The notes: generated by a model from the sequence alone, not told the origin. Positions 42,555-52,206 are shown, counted from the stretch's first letter. The stretch is 58,424 nucleotides of DNA from JAVBNF01 sp031551725 (GCA_031551725.1 JAVBNF010000047.1:1-58424); one strand, 5' to 3'. Program-made: numbers and translations.

Positions 42555-43430
42555 ATGAAAGTTAGTGGTTTTACATTTGTACGCAACGGCGTAAAATACG
42601 ACTATCCGGTTGTGGAAGCCATTCAATCTATTCTTCCAATATGCGACGAGTTTATTGTGGCTGTTGGCGACAGCGACGATGGAACGTTGGAATTGATTCA
42701 AAGCATTCAATCCGACAAAATAAAGATTATCAACACTGTTTGGGATTTAAGTCTGACAAAAGACCTGAAAATACTGGCTGTTGAAACCGACAAAGCGTTT
42801 GACGCCATTGCCCCCGATTCCGATTGGGCTTTTTATATGCAGGCCGATGAAGTGGTGCACGAAAAATATTTGGACAACATCAAAGAAGCAATGCAGCGCT
42901 ATAAAGATAATCCGGAAGTGGAAGGATTGCTCTTTAACTACACGCATTTTTATGGTAATTACAAATATGTAGCCAATTCACGTAAGTGGTACCGCAAAGA
43001 AATCCGCATCATCCGTAATGACAAACGCATTCGTTCTTACAGAGATGCACAAGGTTTTCGCAAAGATGGGCGAAAGTTGAACGTAAAGGAAATCGATGCC
43101 CACATTTACCACTACGGCTGGGTACGTAATCCGTATTACATTTATTGCCGCCATCATGATGACAATGGTCAAGCAAATCTTCCTTCACTTGCAGAGAAAA
43201 AAGTTGTGAAACAAGACGAACTTTACGATTACAACAATATCGATTCCTTAACTTTTTTCAATGAAACTCATCCGAAAGTAATGCAAAAACGCATTAATTC
43301 AATGGATTGGGATTTTGAGTTTGACATCAACAAACGGAATTTATCGCTCAAAAACCGAATTCTTCAATGGATTGAAAAATGGACAGGAAAACGTTTTTTT
43401 GAATACCGGAATTATGAAATCCTAAAATAG
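42555..43430 (+). CDS. glycosyltransferase family 2-like protein
   Basis: 291 residues, cytoplasmic, GT-A fold. Motifs are FTFVRNGVKYDYPVVEAI at the start, the UDP-sugar region VGDSDDGT (37-44), and MQADEVVHE (96-99 for QADE) as the acidic metal-binding element. The HYGWVRNP near 190 is common in family-2 relatives. The acceptor and donor are not predictable. Paired with the next gene on the same strand 7 nt away, which suggests work on one polysaccharide or glycan. Confidence 0.78.
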   Translation: MKVSGFTFVRNGVKYDYPVVEAIQSILPICDEFIVAVGDSDDGTLELIQSIQSDKIKIINTVWDLSLTKDLKILAVETDKAFDAIAPDSDWAFYMQADEVVHEKYLDNIKEAMQRYKDNPEVEGLLFNYTHFYGNYKYVANSRKWYRKEIRIIRNDKRIRSYRDAQGFRKDGRKLNVKEIDAHIYHYGWVRNPYYIYCRHHDDNGQANLPSLAEKKVVKQDELYDYNNIDSLTFFNETHPKVMQKRINSMDWDFEFDINKRNLSLKNRILQWIEKWTGKRFFEYRNYEILK

Positions 43431-43437
43431 AAAGATT

Positions 43438-44355
43438 ATGAATCATCCATGCAAAATATGTCAAAATACGGAAGGCAATCAAACAATGATTGCTCGCGAG
43501 ATGATGCTCGGAACACGCGATCAATTTCTATATTTTCGTTGTTCTGTCTGCGGCTGTCTGCAAATTGGAGAGTTTCCCGAAAATATTGCTGAATATTATC
43601 CGGAGAACTATTATTCTTACGGAAAATTCAAAGAAAAGAAATATTTTTTATGGCGTTTCTTTGTTAATTGGTATTTACATGGCCCAAGATTCCCACTATT
43701 ACCTGCAATGGCCCATATCAAGGGTTATACAGCTTGGTTGGATGTATTGAAAGATTTGAAAAAAGACGCTGCAATTATTGATATCGGATGTGGTTCGGGG
43801 GAATTATTGTATAAAATGCATGTTTGGGGTTTTAAAAACTTAACAGGTATAGAACCGTACAATGCACAAGATATTGAGTATCCTTACGGAGTTAAAATAT
43901 TAAAAAAAGATATTGTTAATTACCACGAAAAAGCAGATTTAATCATGTTGCACCATGCGTTTGAACATGTAGAAAATCCGCATGAAATAATGAAACACCT
44001 GTCCGGACTGTTAAATCCCGGCGGAAAAATACTCATCCGTATTCCGGTGTCCGATTCTTTTGCGTTCCGCAAATATGGCGTGGATTGGTACCAATTGGAT
44101 GCTCCAAGGCATTTCTTCCTTCATACAACTAACAGTATTAATTTATTGGCACAAGCAAACGGGCTCACAGTCAAAGAAATCATATACGATTCTACAAAAG
44201 ACCAGCTGCTTGACAGTGAAAAATACGCAAGAAATATTATTTTATCTGAAAATCTGAAAATTTCGCGTAACCACAAAAAGAGTTGTAAAAAGATGACTCG
44301 GCATCTGAACGAAATCCAAGACGGCGATCAGGCGTGTTTTATTCTACAGAAATAA
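43438..44355 (+). CDS. class I SAM-dependent methyltransferase with zinc-ribbon N-terminus
   Basis: 305 residues. The N-terminal CKIC (C5, C8) and CSVCGC (C35, C38) form a zinc-ribbon-like element typical of sugar or nucleotide-sugar methyltransferases. Motif I is IIDIGCGSGEL (113-123); the following acidic motif is TGIEPYN, and HHAFEHVENP marks the core. The C-terminal stretch WYQLDAPRHFFLHT is typical. Likely methylates a sugar or lipid-linked glycan made with the preceding glycosyltransferase; inference only. Confidence 0.8.
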   Translation: MNHPCKICQNTEGNQTMIAREMMLGTRDQFLYFRCSVCGCLQIGEFPENIAEYYPENYYSYGKFKEKKYFLWRFFVNWYLHGPRFPLLPAMAHIKGYTAWLDVLKDLKKDAAIIDIGCGSGELLYKMHVWGFKNLTGIEPYNAQDIEYPYGVKILKKDIVNYHEKADLIMLHHAFEHVENPHEIMKHLSGLLNPGGKILIRIPVSDSFAFRKYGVDWYQLDAPRHFFLHTTNSINLLAQANGLTVKEIIYDSTKDQLLDSEKYARNIILSENLKISRNHKKSCKKMTRHLNEIQDGDQACFILQK

Positions 44356-44368
44356 AACCTTGCAACTT

Positions 44369-44974
44369 CTATATATTGAGATTCAACGACGCCAGTTCCT
44401 TTTTCAGATTTTCCGCATCTGTAAAATGAATAGCATTGAAGCCCAATGTTTTTGCAGTTTCGATGTTCTGAAGGTTATCATCAATAAATACGCAACTTTC
44501 GGCTTGCAAATTGTAACGTTTCAATAAGACTTGGAATATTTGAGGATCCGGTTTGATTAATTTCTCATCTCCGGAAACAACAATTCCATCCAACAAAGAT
44601 AAAAAAGAATATTTCTTGAGCGCAACCGGAAATGTTTCGGCCGACCAGTTGGTTAATCCGTAGATCTTATAATTTTGTGCTAAAGCATTTAATATCTGAA
44701 CGGTTCCCGGAATTTCGCCATTCAACATGTATTCCCATTGATTGTAATAATCTTCAATTTCTTTTGATAAATCGGGATATTTGTTTTTTGCAATTGCGAT
44801 GGCTTCAGAAAACGGGCGACCTCTATCTTGCTCAAGATTCCAATCCGGCGGACAAACATTATTTAAAAACCATTCCATTTTGTCATCGTCTTTAAACACA
44901 TTCTTATAGTAATGCCGTGGATTCCAATCTATCAAAACTCCACCAAAATCAAAAACGATGGTATCTATAGTCAT
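44369..44974 (-). CDS. HAD-superfamily phosphatase
   Basis: 201 residues. The catalytic Asp is in VFDFGGVLID (D9), and motifs are GLTNWSAETF (II, Thr), VSGDEKLIKPDP (III, Lys) and FIDDNLQNIETA (IV, Asp pair). The second Asp of motif I, usually two residues after the first, is a Gly, as in the YihX group, which favours sugar-phosphate phosphatases. Substrate unknown. It is the last gene of the minus-strand block that runs from 50168 down to 44369. Confidence 0.82.
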   Translation of the reverse strand: MTIDTIVFDFGGVLIDWNPRHYYKNVFKDDDKMEWFLNNVCPPDWNLEQDRGRPFSEAIAIAKNKYPDLSKEIEDYYNQWEYMLNGEIPGTVQILNALAQNYKIYGLTNWSAETFPVALKKYSFLSLLDGIVVSGDEKLIKPDPQIFQVLLKRYNLQAESCVFIDDNLQNIETAKTLGFNAIHFTDAENLKKELASLNLNI

Positions 44975-44981
44975 AAGTTTC

Positions 44982-45950
44982 TTACATTAATTTGGTAATG
45001 ACGTCATCAACCGAAATTCCTTCGGCGTCGGCTTTGTAATTTTTCACCACACGATGGCGCAACACTTGCAAAGCAACAGCGCGAACATCTTCAATATCCG
45101 GAGAATATTTTCCATGCAAAGCAGCATGACACTTCGCCCCGACAATGAGATATTGTGAAGCACGCGGACCGGCACCCCAAGAGAGATAGCGGTTGGCCCA
45201 TTCGTGCGCACCAGCAGTTTTCGGACGTGTGGCAGACGCCAATGTTACCGCATATTCCAAAACATTATCCGTTACCGGGATTTTCCGAACAACATGCTGA
45301 AAATATTGAATTTCTTCGGCCGTCATGATTTTCGGCAATTCAATTTTTTTGTCAATTGTTGTATTTTTCACAATTTCAATCTCTTCCGTCAAACTTGGAT
45401 AATCCAAATAAATATTGAACATGAAACGGTCGAGCTGCGCTTCCGGCAAGGGATAGGTTCCTTCTTGTTCGATTGGATTTTGCGTAGCCAAAACAAAAAA
45501 CGGTTCCGATAATTTGTGGGAAACGCCGGCAATGGTTACGGCTTTTTCCTGCATGGCTTCGAGCAAAGCGGCCTGTGTTTTGGGCGGCGTACGGTTGATT
45601 TCATCGGCCAAAATAATATTTGCAAAAATAGGTCCTTTTACAAATTTAAACTCTTTATTTTGATCCAGAATTTCGGAACCGACAATGTCCGACGGCATTA
45701 AGTCGGGTGTAAATTGAATACGGCTGTATTGCAAATCCAAAAGCGATGAAAGCGTATTAATCAAAAGGGTTTTTGCCAAACCGGGCACGCCAATTAAAAG
45801 ACAATGGCCACGACCGAAAATACTGATTAATATGTCGCGAACGACCTCATCTTGACCGACAATCACGCGGCCTATTTCTTGTTTTAGCTTTAAATGACGC
45901 TCTTTCAAAGCGTCTAACGCTTCTACGTCACTGGTAAAAGATATATTCAT
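44982..45950 (-). CDS. MoxR-family AAA+ ATPase
   Basis: 322 residues. Walker A GVPGLAKT (54-61), Walker B ILADEINR (113-120), sensor I region FFVLATQNPIEQEGTYPLPE, arginine finger region EAQLDRFMF, and the C-terminal lid with SWGAGPRASQYLI. MoxR ATPases act as chaperones for assembly or metal insertion, usually next to von Willebrand-type partners, but none is adjacent here; instead it follows the three chaperone genes by 12 nt. Its target is therefore unclear. Confidence 0.9.
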   Translation of the reverse strand: MNISFTSDVEALDALKERHLKLKQEIGRVIVGQDEVVRDILISIFGRGHCLLIGVPGLAKTLLINTLSSLLDLQYSRIQFTPDLMPSDIVGSEILDQNKEFKFVKGPIFANIILADEINRTPPKTQAALLEAMQEKAVTIAGVSHKLSEPFFVLATQNPIEQEGTYPLPEAQLDRFMFNIYLDYPSLTEEIEIVKNTTIDKKIELPKIMTAEEIQYFQHVVRKIPVTDNVLEYAVTLASATRPKTAGAHEWANRYLSWGAGPRASQYLIVGAKCHAALHGKYSPDIEDVRAVALQVLRHRVVKNYKADAEGISVDDVITKLM

Positions 45951-45962
45951 ATTCTATTTTCT

Positions 45963-47312
45963 TTATTTAAACCACGAATATCTGAAAGGACAATTTTTAA
46001 AATCGTCGTAAATACGAACATAGGTGGTAGATACTTTCTGATTTAACCAATCTTCCATTTGCTTTTTCTTTGCTGCTTCCAACGCCAAATCCGAAATACG
46101 GTCATAGTCTTGAGTTAACGTTGCCTGGTGGGGCGTTGTCCGTTTTTTTAGATAAAAAATCCGGTAAGCCTGCTGTTTATCGTCGTTTTCAACAGGCACT
46201 GCCGCTGAAATTTGTCCAACTTCCAAACGATCGATCACAAAAAATATTTGCGGATCCATTTCTTCGGCCGACATGAGGGAGTTTCCGGTGTATGGACTTG
46301 TATAAACCCCTCCGGTTTTTCCGCTCGGATCGTCGGAAAACATAGCAGCAGCCATTTCAAATGTATAAACACTGTCGCGTATAAGTTGAGCAACGCTATC
46401 CAGTTCTGTTCGAGCATGCATCAATTCAACATCAGAAGGTTTCGGGCGCAACAAAATATGGCGCGCATTTACATTTTCACCTTGACGTTCAACCAATTGA
46501 ACAATATGAAATCCGGCAGGAGTTTCGAATACGGGCGAAATTTCACCTTCTTTCAAACTAAAGGCCACCGATTCAAATTCAGAATACATATCGCCACGTG
46601 TAAACATGCCAAGCTCCCCTCCTTTTTTGGCAGATCCTGGATCTTCGGAATAAATGGCTGCCAAAGTAGCAAAGCGTTCACCTTTTAAGATACGATTGCG
46701 ATAGTCATTCAAGCGTTGTTTAACAACCTCGCGTTCAGCTTTTCCGACTTTCGGGCTTTTCATGATGCTGCTCAACTCATATTGCGTAGCAATTAGAGGA
46801 ACACTATCAGAGGGCAGCGATTGGAAATATTTGCGTACTTCGCTCGGCGTGACTTTCACATCTTTGGTAATTTGAGCTTCCATTCGTTGAGCAGTAAGCT
46901 GACTTTTAATCATTTCACGAAATTCTTCTTTGATTTCAAGAATTGACTTTTTATAAAATTCTTCCAACTTTTCACGTGAGCCAATTTGGGCAATATAATA
47001 ACGTAAACGGCGGTCAAGTTCTGCCTCTACATCTGTTTCCGAAACAAAAACACTATCAATATTCGCTTGATTTTCATACAATTTATTAACGATCATCATT
47101 TCAAATACTTCACAACGCGTGTTTGGGGTGATTTCACCGCCTTGCATTTTCATGTTCGCAACCTGTGCCTCCACATCAGACAGTTTTACTATTTGGTTTC
47201 CAACCACGCCAACAATTTGATCAATAACAACGCCTTCTTGAGCAATGCTACAAAGTGGAAAACTCAACAACAATAAGGAAATTGAGCTATATTTTCTAAT
47301 AAATGAGAGCAT
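45963..47312 (-). CDS. SurA-like periplasmic peptidyl-prolyl isomerase/chaperone
   Basis: 449 residues. Signal peptide to LCSIAQE, then the SurA N-domain (VVIDQIVGVVGNQIVKLSDV and CEVFEMMIVNKLYENQA). Two parvulin-type modules are visible: the first contains DPGSAKKGGELGMFTRGDM and GFHIVQLVER (about 190-275), the second NARHILLRPKPSD to IFYLKK (about 280-385). Helps outer-membrane proteins fold. Second in the row of three related genes. Confidence 0.85.
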   Translation of the reverse strand: MLSFIRKYSSISLLLLSFPLCSIAQEGVVIDQIVGVVGNQIVKLSDVEAQVANMKMQGGEITPNTRCEVFEMMIVNKLYENQANIDSVFVSETDVEAELDRRLRYYIAQIGSREKLEEFYKKSILEIKEEFREMIKSQLTAQRMEAQITKDVKVTPSEVRKYFQSLPSDSVPLIATQYELSSIMKSPKVGKAEREVVKQRLNDYRNRILKGERFATLAAIYSEDPGSAKKGGELGMFTRGDMYSEFESVAFSLKEGEISPVFETPAGFHIVQLVERQGENVNARHILLRPKPSDVELMHARTELDSVAQLIRDSVYTFEMAAAMFSDDPSGKTGGVYTSPYTGNSLMSAEEMDPQIFFVIDRLEVGQISAAVPVENDDKQQAYRIFYLKKRTTPHQATLTQDYDRISDLALEAAKKKQMEDWLNQKVSTTYVRIYDDFKNCPFRYSWFK

Positions 47313-47326
47313 CTTTTCTAATAAAA

Positions 47327-48181
47327 TTAATAAATTTCGAACTCTTTTTTGTCTGTGGCTTCTTTAACCAATTCTTCACGCAAGTTTTCCAAAAGTTTTT
47401 CTTTGCGTTGGTTTAAGATGATAGAAGTAATTTTTTGCTGTTCGAAATTCAAAGGCGAAGGGCTTTCTTTAATTCTAAAATCATAAATATGAACAAAATA
47501 GATTTCATTTCCATCCGGAACTTGAAACATACGGTTGTGTCGTAAGAATTCTTCTTGATCATAGGTTTCGAAAGGAATCCCTTTCAACAATTCATTAAAT
47601 AGCAACCATTTATCCGTATCTAAAAAATAATTGACTGCATTTTCTTCACATAGTTTCTGTAATTTTTTCAGTTCGTCGCTACTTAATTTATCAGAGAAAA
47701 TATATTTTTGAATTTGCTCAACATTAGGATTATCTTTGAGAATGCGCACAAATTGCACCTTCAAGATGTTATTTTTCAACTGAAATTGCTCCCGGTTCTG
47801 ATCATAGTATTGTTGTACTTCATCGATTGAAACCTTTGTATCGAGCGAAGATTCGAGCACTTTGTTTTGGTAGGCAAATGCAATGAGCGAACGACGATAA
47901 TTTTCGAGTTCCTCATCCATTTTCTTTTCCTTCCGGCTTAATGTTTTCTCAGCTTTATATTCAAAAATCTTCTGTTCAATCCACTTACGGATATATTCTT
48001 GCGCAAAGATTGCACTGTCATGTGGTGCCATTTCCAAAGGCAAAACTTCGCTGATGTCATCTTCATACAAATAATCGCCGTAAGCACGAGCCACCATTTT
48101 ACCTTTATCCGACTTGCTGTTGCACGCGGTAGCTGCAAATATGCACAACACAAGAAGCAAATATTTTTTCAAACTAACCAT
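47327..48181 (-). CDS. SurA-N-like lipoprotein, parvulin domain degenerate or absent
   Basis: 284 residues. Lipoprotein signal with ATACNS (C20). The body has helical SurA-like parts (YGDYLYEDDISEVLPLE, YIRKWIEQKIFEYKAE), but the parvulin signatures found in both neighbours (HILF, GG.LG) are missing; the central KNNILKVQFVRILKDNP could be a remnant strand. It lies 14 nt from the following chaperone gene and 4 nt from the preceding one. Possibly a lipid-anchored chaperone without isomerase activity. Confidence 0.7.
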   Translation of the reverse strand: MVSLKKYLLLVLCIFAATACNSKSDKGKMVARAYGDYLYEDDISEVLPLEMAPHDSAIFAQEYIRKWIEQKIFEYKAEKTLSRKEKKMDEELENYRRSLIAFAYQNKVLESSLDTKVSIDEVQQYYDQNREQFQLKNNILKVQFVRILKDNPNVEQIQKYIFSDKLSSDELKKLQKLCEENAVNYFLDTDKWLLFNELLKGIPFETYDQEEFLRHNRMFQVPDGNEIYFVHIYDFRIKESPSPLNFEQQKITSIILNQRKEKLLENLREELVKEATDKKEFEIY

Positions 48182-48185
48182 TTTT

Positions 48186-50168
48186 TTATCTTATGAGGCT
48201 ATTAAATACTTTTCTATCAATCACAACGGGATATTTGGCTTTTAATTCTTTCAGCCATTCGTTTTCGAGATAGGTTTGATAATCGGCAATCACAGCCCCA
48301 CGTGTTTCTTCAAGAGTTTTGCAAGTTGCCGGATATACATCGTAAATATACACAAAACCTTTCTCGAGCGGGCGACCGCTAAGTACGTCACGAGAAAGTC
48401 CTTTTTCCCAAGTTACTTTATCCAAAACTTTATCTTGACTGGGTTCAAAAACGCCATAAACAATGGTATAATGTGCCGTATCAAACTTTTTCGCAGCAGC
48501 GTTTTTCACGTCGGCAATTTTCTTTTCTTTGCCCTTTCGATAATTTTTTTCCATAAAAGCGCGCACTTCATCTGTATTTATGTAACGAACATCGTATGTA
48601 AAAATGACGGCATTTGCACGAGGCGGCCACATGCGGCAATGTTTTTGCAACTCGTAATATTCCGATAAACCGGCAGTATCGGTCAGCGAACGTTGCCAGA
48701 CCTTTTCATTTGTGAGTTCAAATAATAAAATGCCTTCTTTATATTCCTTTAAAAGGTCATCATATTCAGGATATTTGCGCGGCAGTTGTTGTGCTTCATA
48801 GTTTACACAATAATCGTCCACAAAATTATCATAATAAGGCTTCACATATTTAGGAATCGTCATATTCACATCAAACGTTTGACTCTGACGTTCTGCCAAA
48901 TACGAAGCAAATGTTGAGAATTTAGCAACACTGTCACCTAATTTGAACAAAGGCTTATTAAATTTTTCATCGTTTGTAAATGTCCATTCTCCTTGCAAAA
49001 TATGATCATCAACCAATGTTAAAAATTGCTCATAGGCACCTTTCGTTTCTGTGTAGTTGTATTCTTTTTTCAGTTTTTGAATAAAAGAAGTTTGAATCAA
49101 TTTGGATCGAGGGTCTCTATACAAGCGGTTGATAAGCTCAACACGGGCGGCTTCGTATGATTCCACACCTGTTGCGCTGTGAAATTGCACAATATGATAT
49201 CCAAATTGCGTACGGAAAGGCTTAGAATACTGTTCTGGCTTTAAATGATATAATTGTTCGATAAACTCGGGCACCATACGGCTCACATTGAATTCAGCAA
49301 GCATACCGCCGCGAATCAAAGAGCTTTTATCATCAGAAAAACTGCGTGCCACTTCTTCAAAAGATTTACCTTTTTGAAGCAATGCGTAAGCTGAATCTAT
49401 TTTCCGTTTAGCAGTTTCCACTTCGACAGGATCTGCACTTTGAGGAACGTTCACAAGCACGTGCGAGGCTTTAATTTTTCCCAAAGCAGGCTCTTGGTCT
49501 ATCAATTTGATAATATGGTAGCCATATTCGGTACGAACAGGATACGAAACGCCTCCTCCTTTTAATTCATAAACAGCGCATTCGAAAGGATATACAACAC
49601 CAAAAGCGGTAAAATAACTCATGTCTCCGCTATCTCGTTTTGCTTTTGGATCTTCCGACATTTCTGCTGCAACTACTTGAAATCGATCGCCTTTTAAGAT
49701 CCTCGCACGGGCTTTCATTGCCTTATTGTAGGCTGCAAGTGTGTCGGCAGGCGTTGGATCTTTGGGTACTCTAAACAAAATATGTGCAGCATGATAGTCA
49801 TAGCGCATGTGTTCGTATGCTTCTTTCAACAGCTTTTCTTGCATTTCATTATCAATCAAATAAGGCTGTTTAAGTTGTTCTTGATACATTTCCAATTCTT
49901 CGGCTACTTCAGGGCGCTTATCTATTCCTTGAGCCTCAGCATCAACAACTTTCAGATGAAAATTAACTGCTAAATCCAAATAATCATCAAGCGACTTTTT
50001 ATCATATGAAGGACTTTCGCCGGCATTCTTTTTATAAATGCGAACAAATTCGGATTTTCTCACCGTATCATGACCAACAATCATTAAGACAGGGTCATTT
50101 ACAGTTTGTGCAAGCATAGATGACGCGCAAAAGAGAGCGAATAGCAATAAGCCCGTGATTTTCTTCAT
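48186..50168 (-). CDS. SurA/PpiD-like peptidyl-prolyl isomerase
   Basis: 660 residues. Signal peptide MKKITGLLLFALFCASSMLAQ. Two parvulin modules: AAHILFRVPKDPTPAD to YGYHIIKLID (about 130-232) and ASHVLVNVPQSADPVE to FGYHIVQFH (about 240-340). A further C-terminal region of 320 residues has no recognised fold. First gene of the chaperone set. The start at 50168 begins the signal peptide; the upstream ATG at 50192 lies directly beside a possible -7 element (plus CAAATATA at 50194-50201) and is unlikely. Confidence 0.82.
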   Translation of the reverse strand: MKKITGLLLFALFCASSMLAQTVNDPVLMIVGHDTVRKSEFVRIYKKNAGESPSYDKKSLDDYLDLAVNFHLKVVDAEAQGIDKRPEVAEELEMYQEQLKQPYLIDNEMQEKLLKEAYEHMRYDYHAAHILFRVPKDPTPADTLAAYNKAMKARARILKGDRFQVVAAEMSEDPKAKRDSGDMSYFTAFGVVYPFECAVYELKGGGVSYPVRTEYGYHIIKLIDQEPALGKIKASHVLVNVPQSADPVEVETAKRKIDSAYALLQKGKSFEEVARSFSDDKSSLIRGGMLAEFNVSRMVPEFIEQLYHLKPEQYSKPFRTQFGYHIVQFHSATGVESYEAARVELINRLYRDPRSKLIQTSFIQKLKKEYNYTETKGAYEQFLTLVDDHILQGEWTFTNDEKFNKPLFKLGDSVAKFSTFASYLAERQSQTFDVNMTIPKYVKPYYDNFVDDYCVNYEAQQLPRKYPEYDDLLKEYKEGILLFELTNEKVWQRSLTDTAGLSEYYELQKHCRMWPPRANAVIFTYDVRYINTDEVRAFMEKNYRKGKEKKIADVKNAAAKKFDTAHYTIVYGVFEPSQDKVLDKVTWEKGLSRDVLSGRPLEKGFVYIYDVYPATCKTLEETRGAVIADYQTYLENEWLKELKAKYPVVIDRKVFNSLIR

Positions 50169-50280
50169 ACGATTTGGTGTTTTTATTTTCATGCAAATAT
50201 ACGATTTTTGAATGAAAAATACATTATATCTGCATTTTTTCTATGTTTTTTTTACTTTTTTTCTTTTTTTTGAAAAAAAA

Positions 50281-50312
50281 TTTGGTAGATATAAAATTTA
50301 TTTGTAATTTTG
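50281..50312 (+). promoter_or_regulatory. promoter of the candidate small RNA at 50316
   Basis: TTTG (50281-50284) and TAATTTTG (50305-50312) are 20 nt apart. Transcription should start about 50316, 2 nt before the RNA stem. Confidence 0.65.
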
Positions 50313-50315
50313 TAT

Positions 50316-50393
50316 CGCCTTCCTTGAACTTGAAATCTTTTTATGTGTTGGGTAGCACTGGGTTTATTTTTCTTTTCAAGGAGGGTTTTTTTT
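50316..50393 (+). ncRNA. candidate small RNA between divergent genes
   Basis: The 11-nt arm CCTTCCTTGAA (50318-50328) pairs with TTCAAGGAGGG (50375-50385), with one G-U pair, followed by eight T (50386-50393). Inside the 46-nt apical part, GTGTT and AGCAC (50345-50349 and 50354-50358) form a small hairpin with the loop GGGT. A second CTTGAA copy allows an alternative register. About 78 nt in total with its own promoter and terminator. MscS has a separate promoter downstream. No ORF is present; family unknown. Confidence 0.55.
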
Positions 50394-50468
50394 ATTTATT
50401 GATATTCATGCAGTAAACTGCAAAACTCCCACTCAATACAATCTTTTCACCTATTTTTTCGTCCTTTT

Positions 50469-50500
50469 TTGTAAAAAATCGCAAAAATAATGTATCTTTG
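50469..50500 (+). promoter_or_regulatory. promoter of the mscS-like gene
   Basis: TTG (50469-50471) and TATCTTTG (50493-50500) are 21 nt apart, leaving a leader of about 18 nt before ATG 50522. Confidence 0.75.
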
Positions 50501-50521
50501 CCGAACATTCTTCAATAAGCA

Positions 50522-51355
50522 ATGACATTAAAGGAAATTTTCGAATATAATTTCATTAATACAGACCATTTTACAATCAGCTTGCTTGATTTAGTCCTTA
50601 TTCTTGTTGTTATCTTGGCAACATGGACAGCAACCTTGTTTATCCGCCGTTATTTTTACCGTAAGGCCAGAGCCGGTAAAACGGAACAAGGTACGGCAAC
50701 ATCTATCACCCAGTTATTCAAATATGTATGTTGGTTTATTGCAATTATAATTTGTTTGCACATTGCAGATGTTAATGTGGGTATTATTATAGCCAGTTCG
50801 GCGGCAGTGATGGTAGGTGTTGGTTTTGGCCTTCAGCAATTATTTAAAGACTTGATCAGCGGTGTGTTTATTCTGTTTGAAGGTAATATCCATGTGGGCG
50901 ATTTGATGGAAGTTCAGAATGGTGTTGTCGGCCGTGTGATACATATTGGTATTCGAACTTCCGAGATTATTACGGGAGAAAACCATACGGTTATTGTGCC
51001 CAATTCGCAGTTTCTGAGCGATGCTGTTATTAACTGGACCAATAACAAGGAACAGCTTACACGTTCGTCAATTACGATCGGGGTTGGGTACGAGAGTAAC
51101 ATCCGGCTTGTTGAAAAAATCTTGCTTGAGGTTGCGACTGCTCATCCGAGTATTAATCAGTACAACAAACCTTTTGTGCGTTTTCAGGATTTCGGTGATT
51201 CGGCCTTGATATTTGAATTGTTTTTCTTTACCGACGATTCTACAATACGCGACAATGTTAAAAGTGATTTGCGTTTTCAAATATTCGATCGTTTTAACGA
51301 GCAAGGGATTTCTATTCCGTTTCCTCAAAGAGATGTGCGAATCATTAAAGGTTAG
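50522..51355 (+). CDS. small-conductance mechanosensitive channel, MscS family
   Basis: 277 residues. Three membrane helices, with the pore helix in AVMVGVGFGLQQLFKDLISG (TM3 glycine-rich), and the beta domain starting FEGNIHVGDLMEVQNGVVGRV. The cytoplasmic cage ends in ERFNEQGISIPFPQRDV-like strands (FDRFNEQGISIPFPQRD). It releases solutes on hypo-osmotic shock. Length matches E. coli MscS (286). panB follows after 53 nt. Confidence 0.9.
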   Translation: MTLKEIFEYNFINTDHFTISLLDLVLILVVILATWTATLFIRRYFYRKARAGKTEQGTATSITQLFKYVCWFIAIIICLHIADVNVGIIIASSAAVMVGVGFGLQQLFKDLISGVFILFEGNIHVGDLMEVQNGVVGRVIHIGIRTSEIITGENHTVIVPNSQFLSDAVINWTNNKEQLTRSSITIGVGYESNIRLVEKILLEVATAHPSINQYNKPFVRFQDFGDSALIFELFFFTDDSTIRDNVKSDLRFQIFDRFNEQGISIPFPQRDVRIIKG

Positions 51356-51408
51356 ATGACCGGCATTAGCATGGCCATGACAAAAAATTAAGAATAAAAA
51401 AAATAGAG

Positions 51409-52206
51409 ATGTCGAAAATTACTACACATACGCTTCAGAAGATGAAACAGTCGCGCATTCCGATTGCGATGTTAACTGCGTATGATTATTCGCTTGCGAG
51501 CATTATAGATCAATCGAATGTGGATGTGATTTTGGTGGGCGATTCAGCTGCCAATGTGATGGCAGGCCACCGTACCACGCTTCCAATTACGCTTGATGAA
51601 ATGATTTATCATGGTGCTTCTGTTGTACGTGCTGTTGAACGAGCATTGGTAGTTGTAGATTTACCGTTTGGTTCATATCAAGGTAATTCGAAAAAAGCGT
51701 TGGAATCGGCCATTCGGATTATGAAAGAAACAGGCGCTGATGCTGTGAAACTCGAAGGCGGATCTGAAGTTGTTGAATCCGTTGAACGTATTATTTCAGC
51801 CGGTATTCCGGTGATGGGACATTTAGGTTTGACGCCGCAGTCGATCAATAAATTCGGCACTTATGCCGTGCGTGCAACCGAAGAAGAAGAAGCTCAAAAG
51901 TTAGTTTCCGATGCGATGTTGCTTGAAAAAGCCGGATGCTTCGGTATTGTGTTGGAAAAAATTCCGGCAACGCTGGGACGCAAAGTGGCCGAAAGCGTAA
52001 ATATTCCAATTATCGGTATTGGCGCAGGCGACGGTGTTGACGGACAAGTGCTGGTTATTCACGATATGTTGGGATTGAATCAAGAATTTTCGCCGCGTTT
52101 TTTACGCCGTTATCACAACTTGCACGAAGAAATCAACAAGGCGGTGATGCATTATGTAGAAGATGTGAAGTCGCGCGATTTTCCGAATAAGAACGAGCAG
52201 TATTAG
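51409..52206 (+). CDS. panB: 3-methyl-2-oxobutanoate hydroxymethyltransferase
   Basis: Forms ketopantoate from 2-ketoisovalerate and methylene-THF in pantothenate/CoA synthesis. 265 residues: MLTAYDYSLASIID near the start, metal-binding ILVGDSAANVMAGH, ITLDEMIYHGASVVR, VKLEGG and MGHLGLTPQS, all hallmark motifs. The rest of the pan pathway is not in the window. Confidence 0.95.
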   Translation: MSKITTHTLQKMKQSRIPIAMLTAYDYSLASIIDQSNVDVILVGDSAANVMAGHRTTLPITLDEMIYHGASVVRAVERALVVVDLPFGSYQGNSKKALESAIRIMKETGADAVKLEGGSEVVESVERIISAGIPVMGHLGLTPQSINKFGTYAVRATEEEEAQKLVSDAMLLEKAGCFGIVLEKIPATLGRKVAESVNIPIIGIGAGDGVDGQVLVIHDMLGLNQEFSPRFLRRYHNLHEEINKAVMHYVEDVKSRDFPNKNEQY

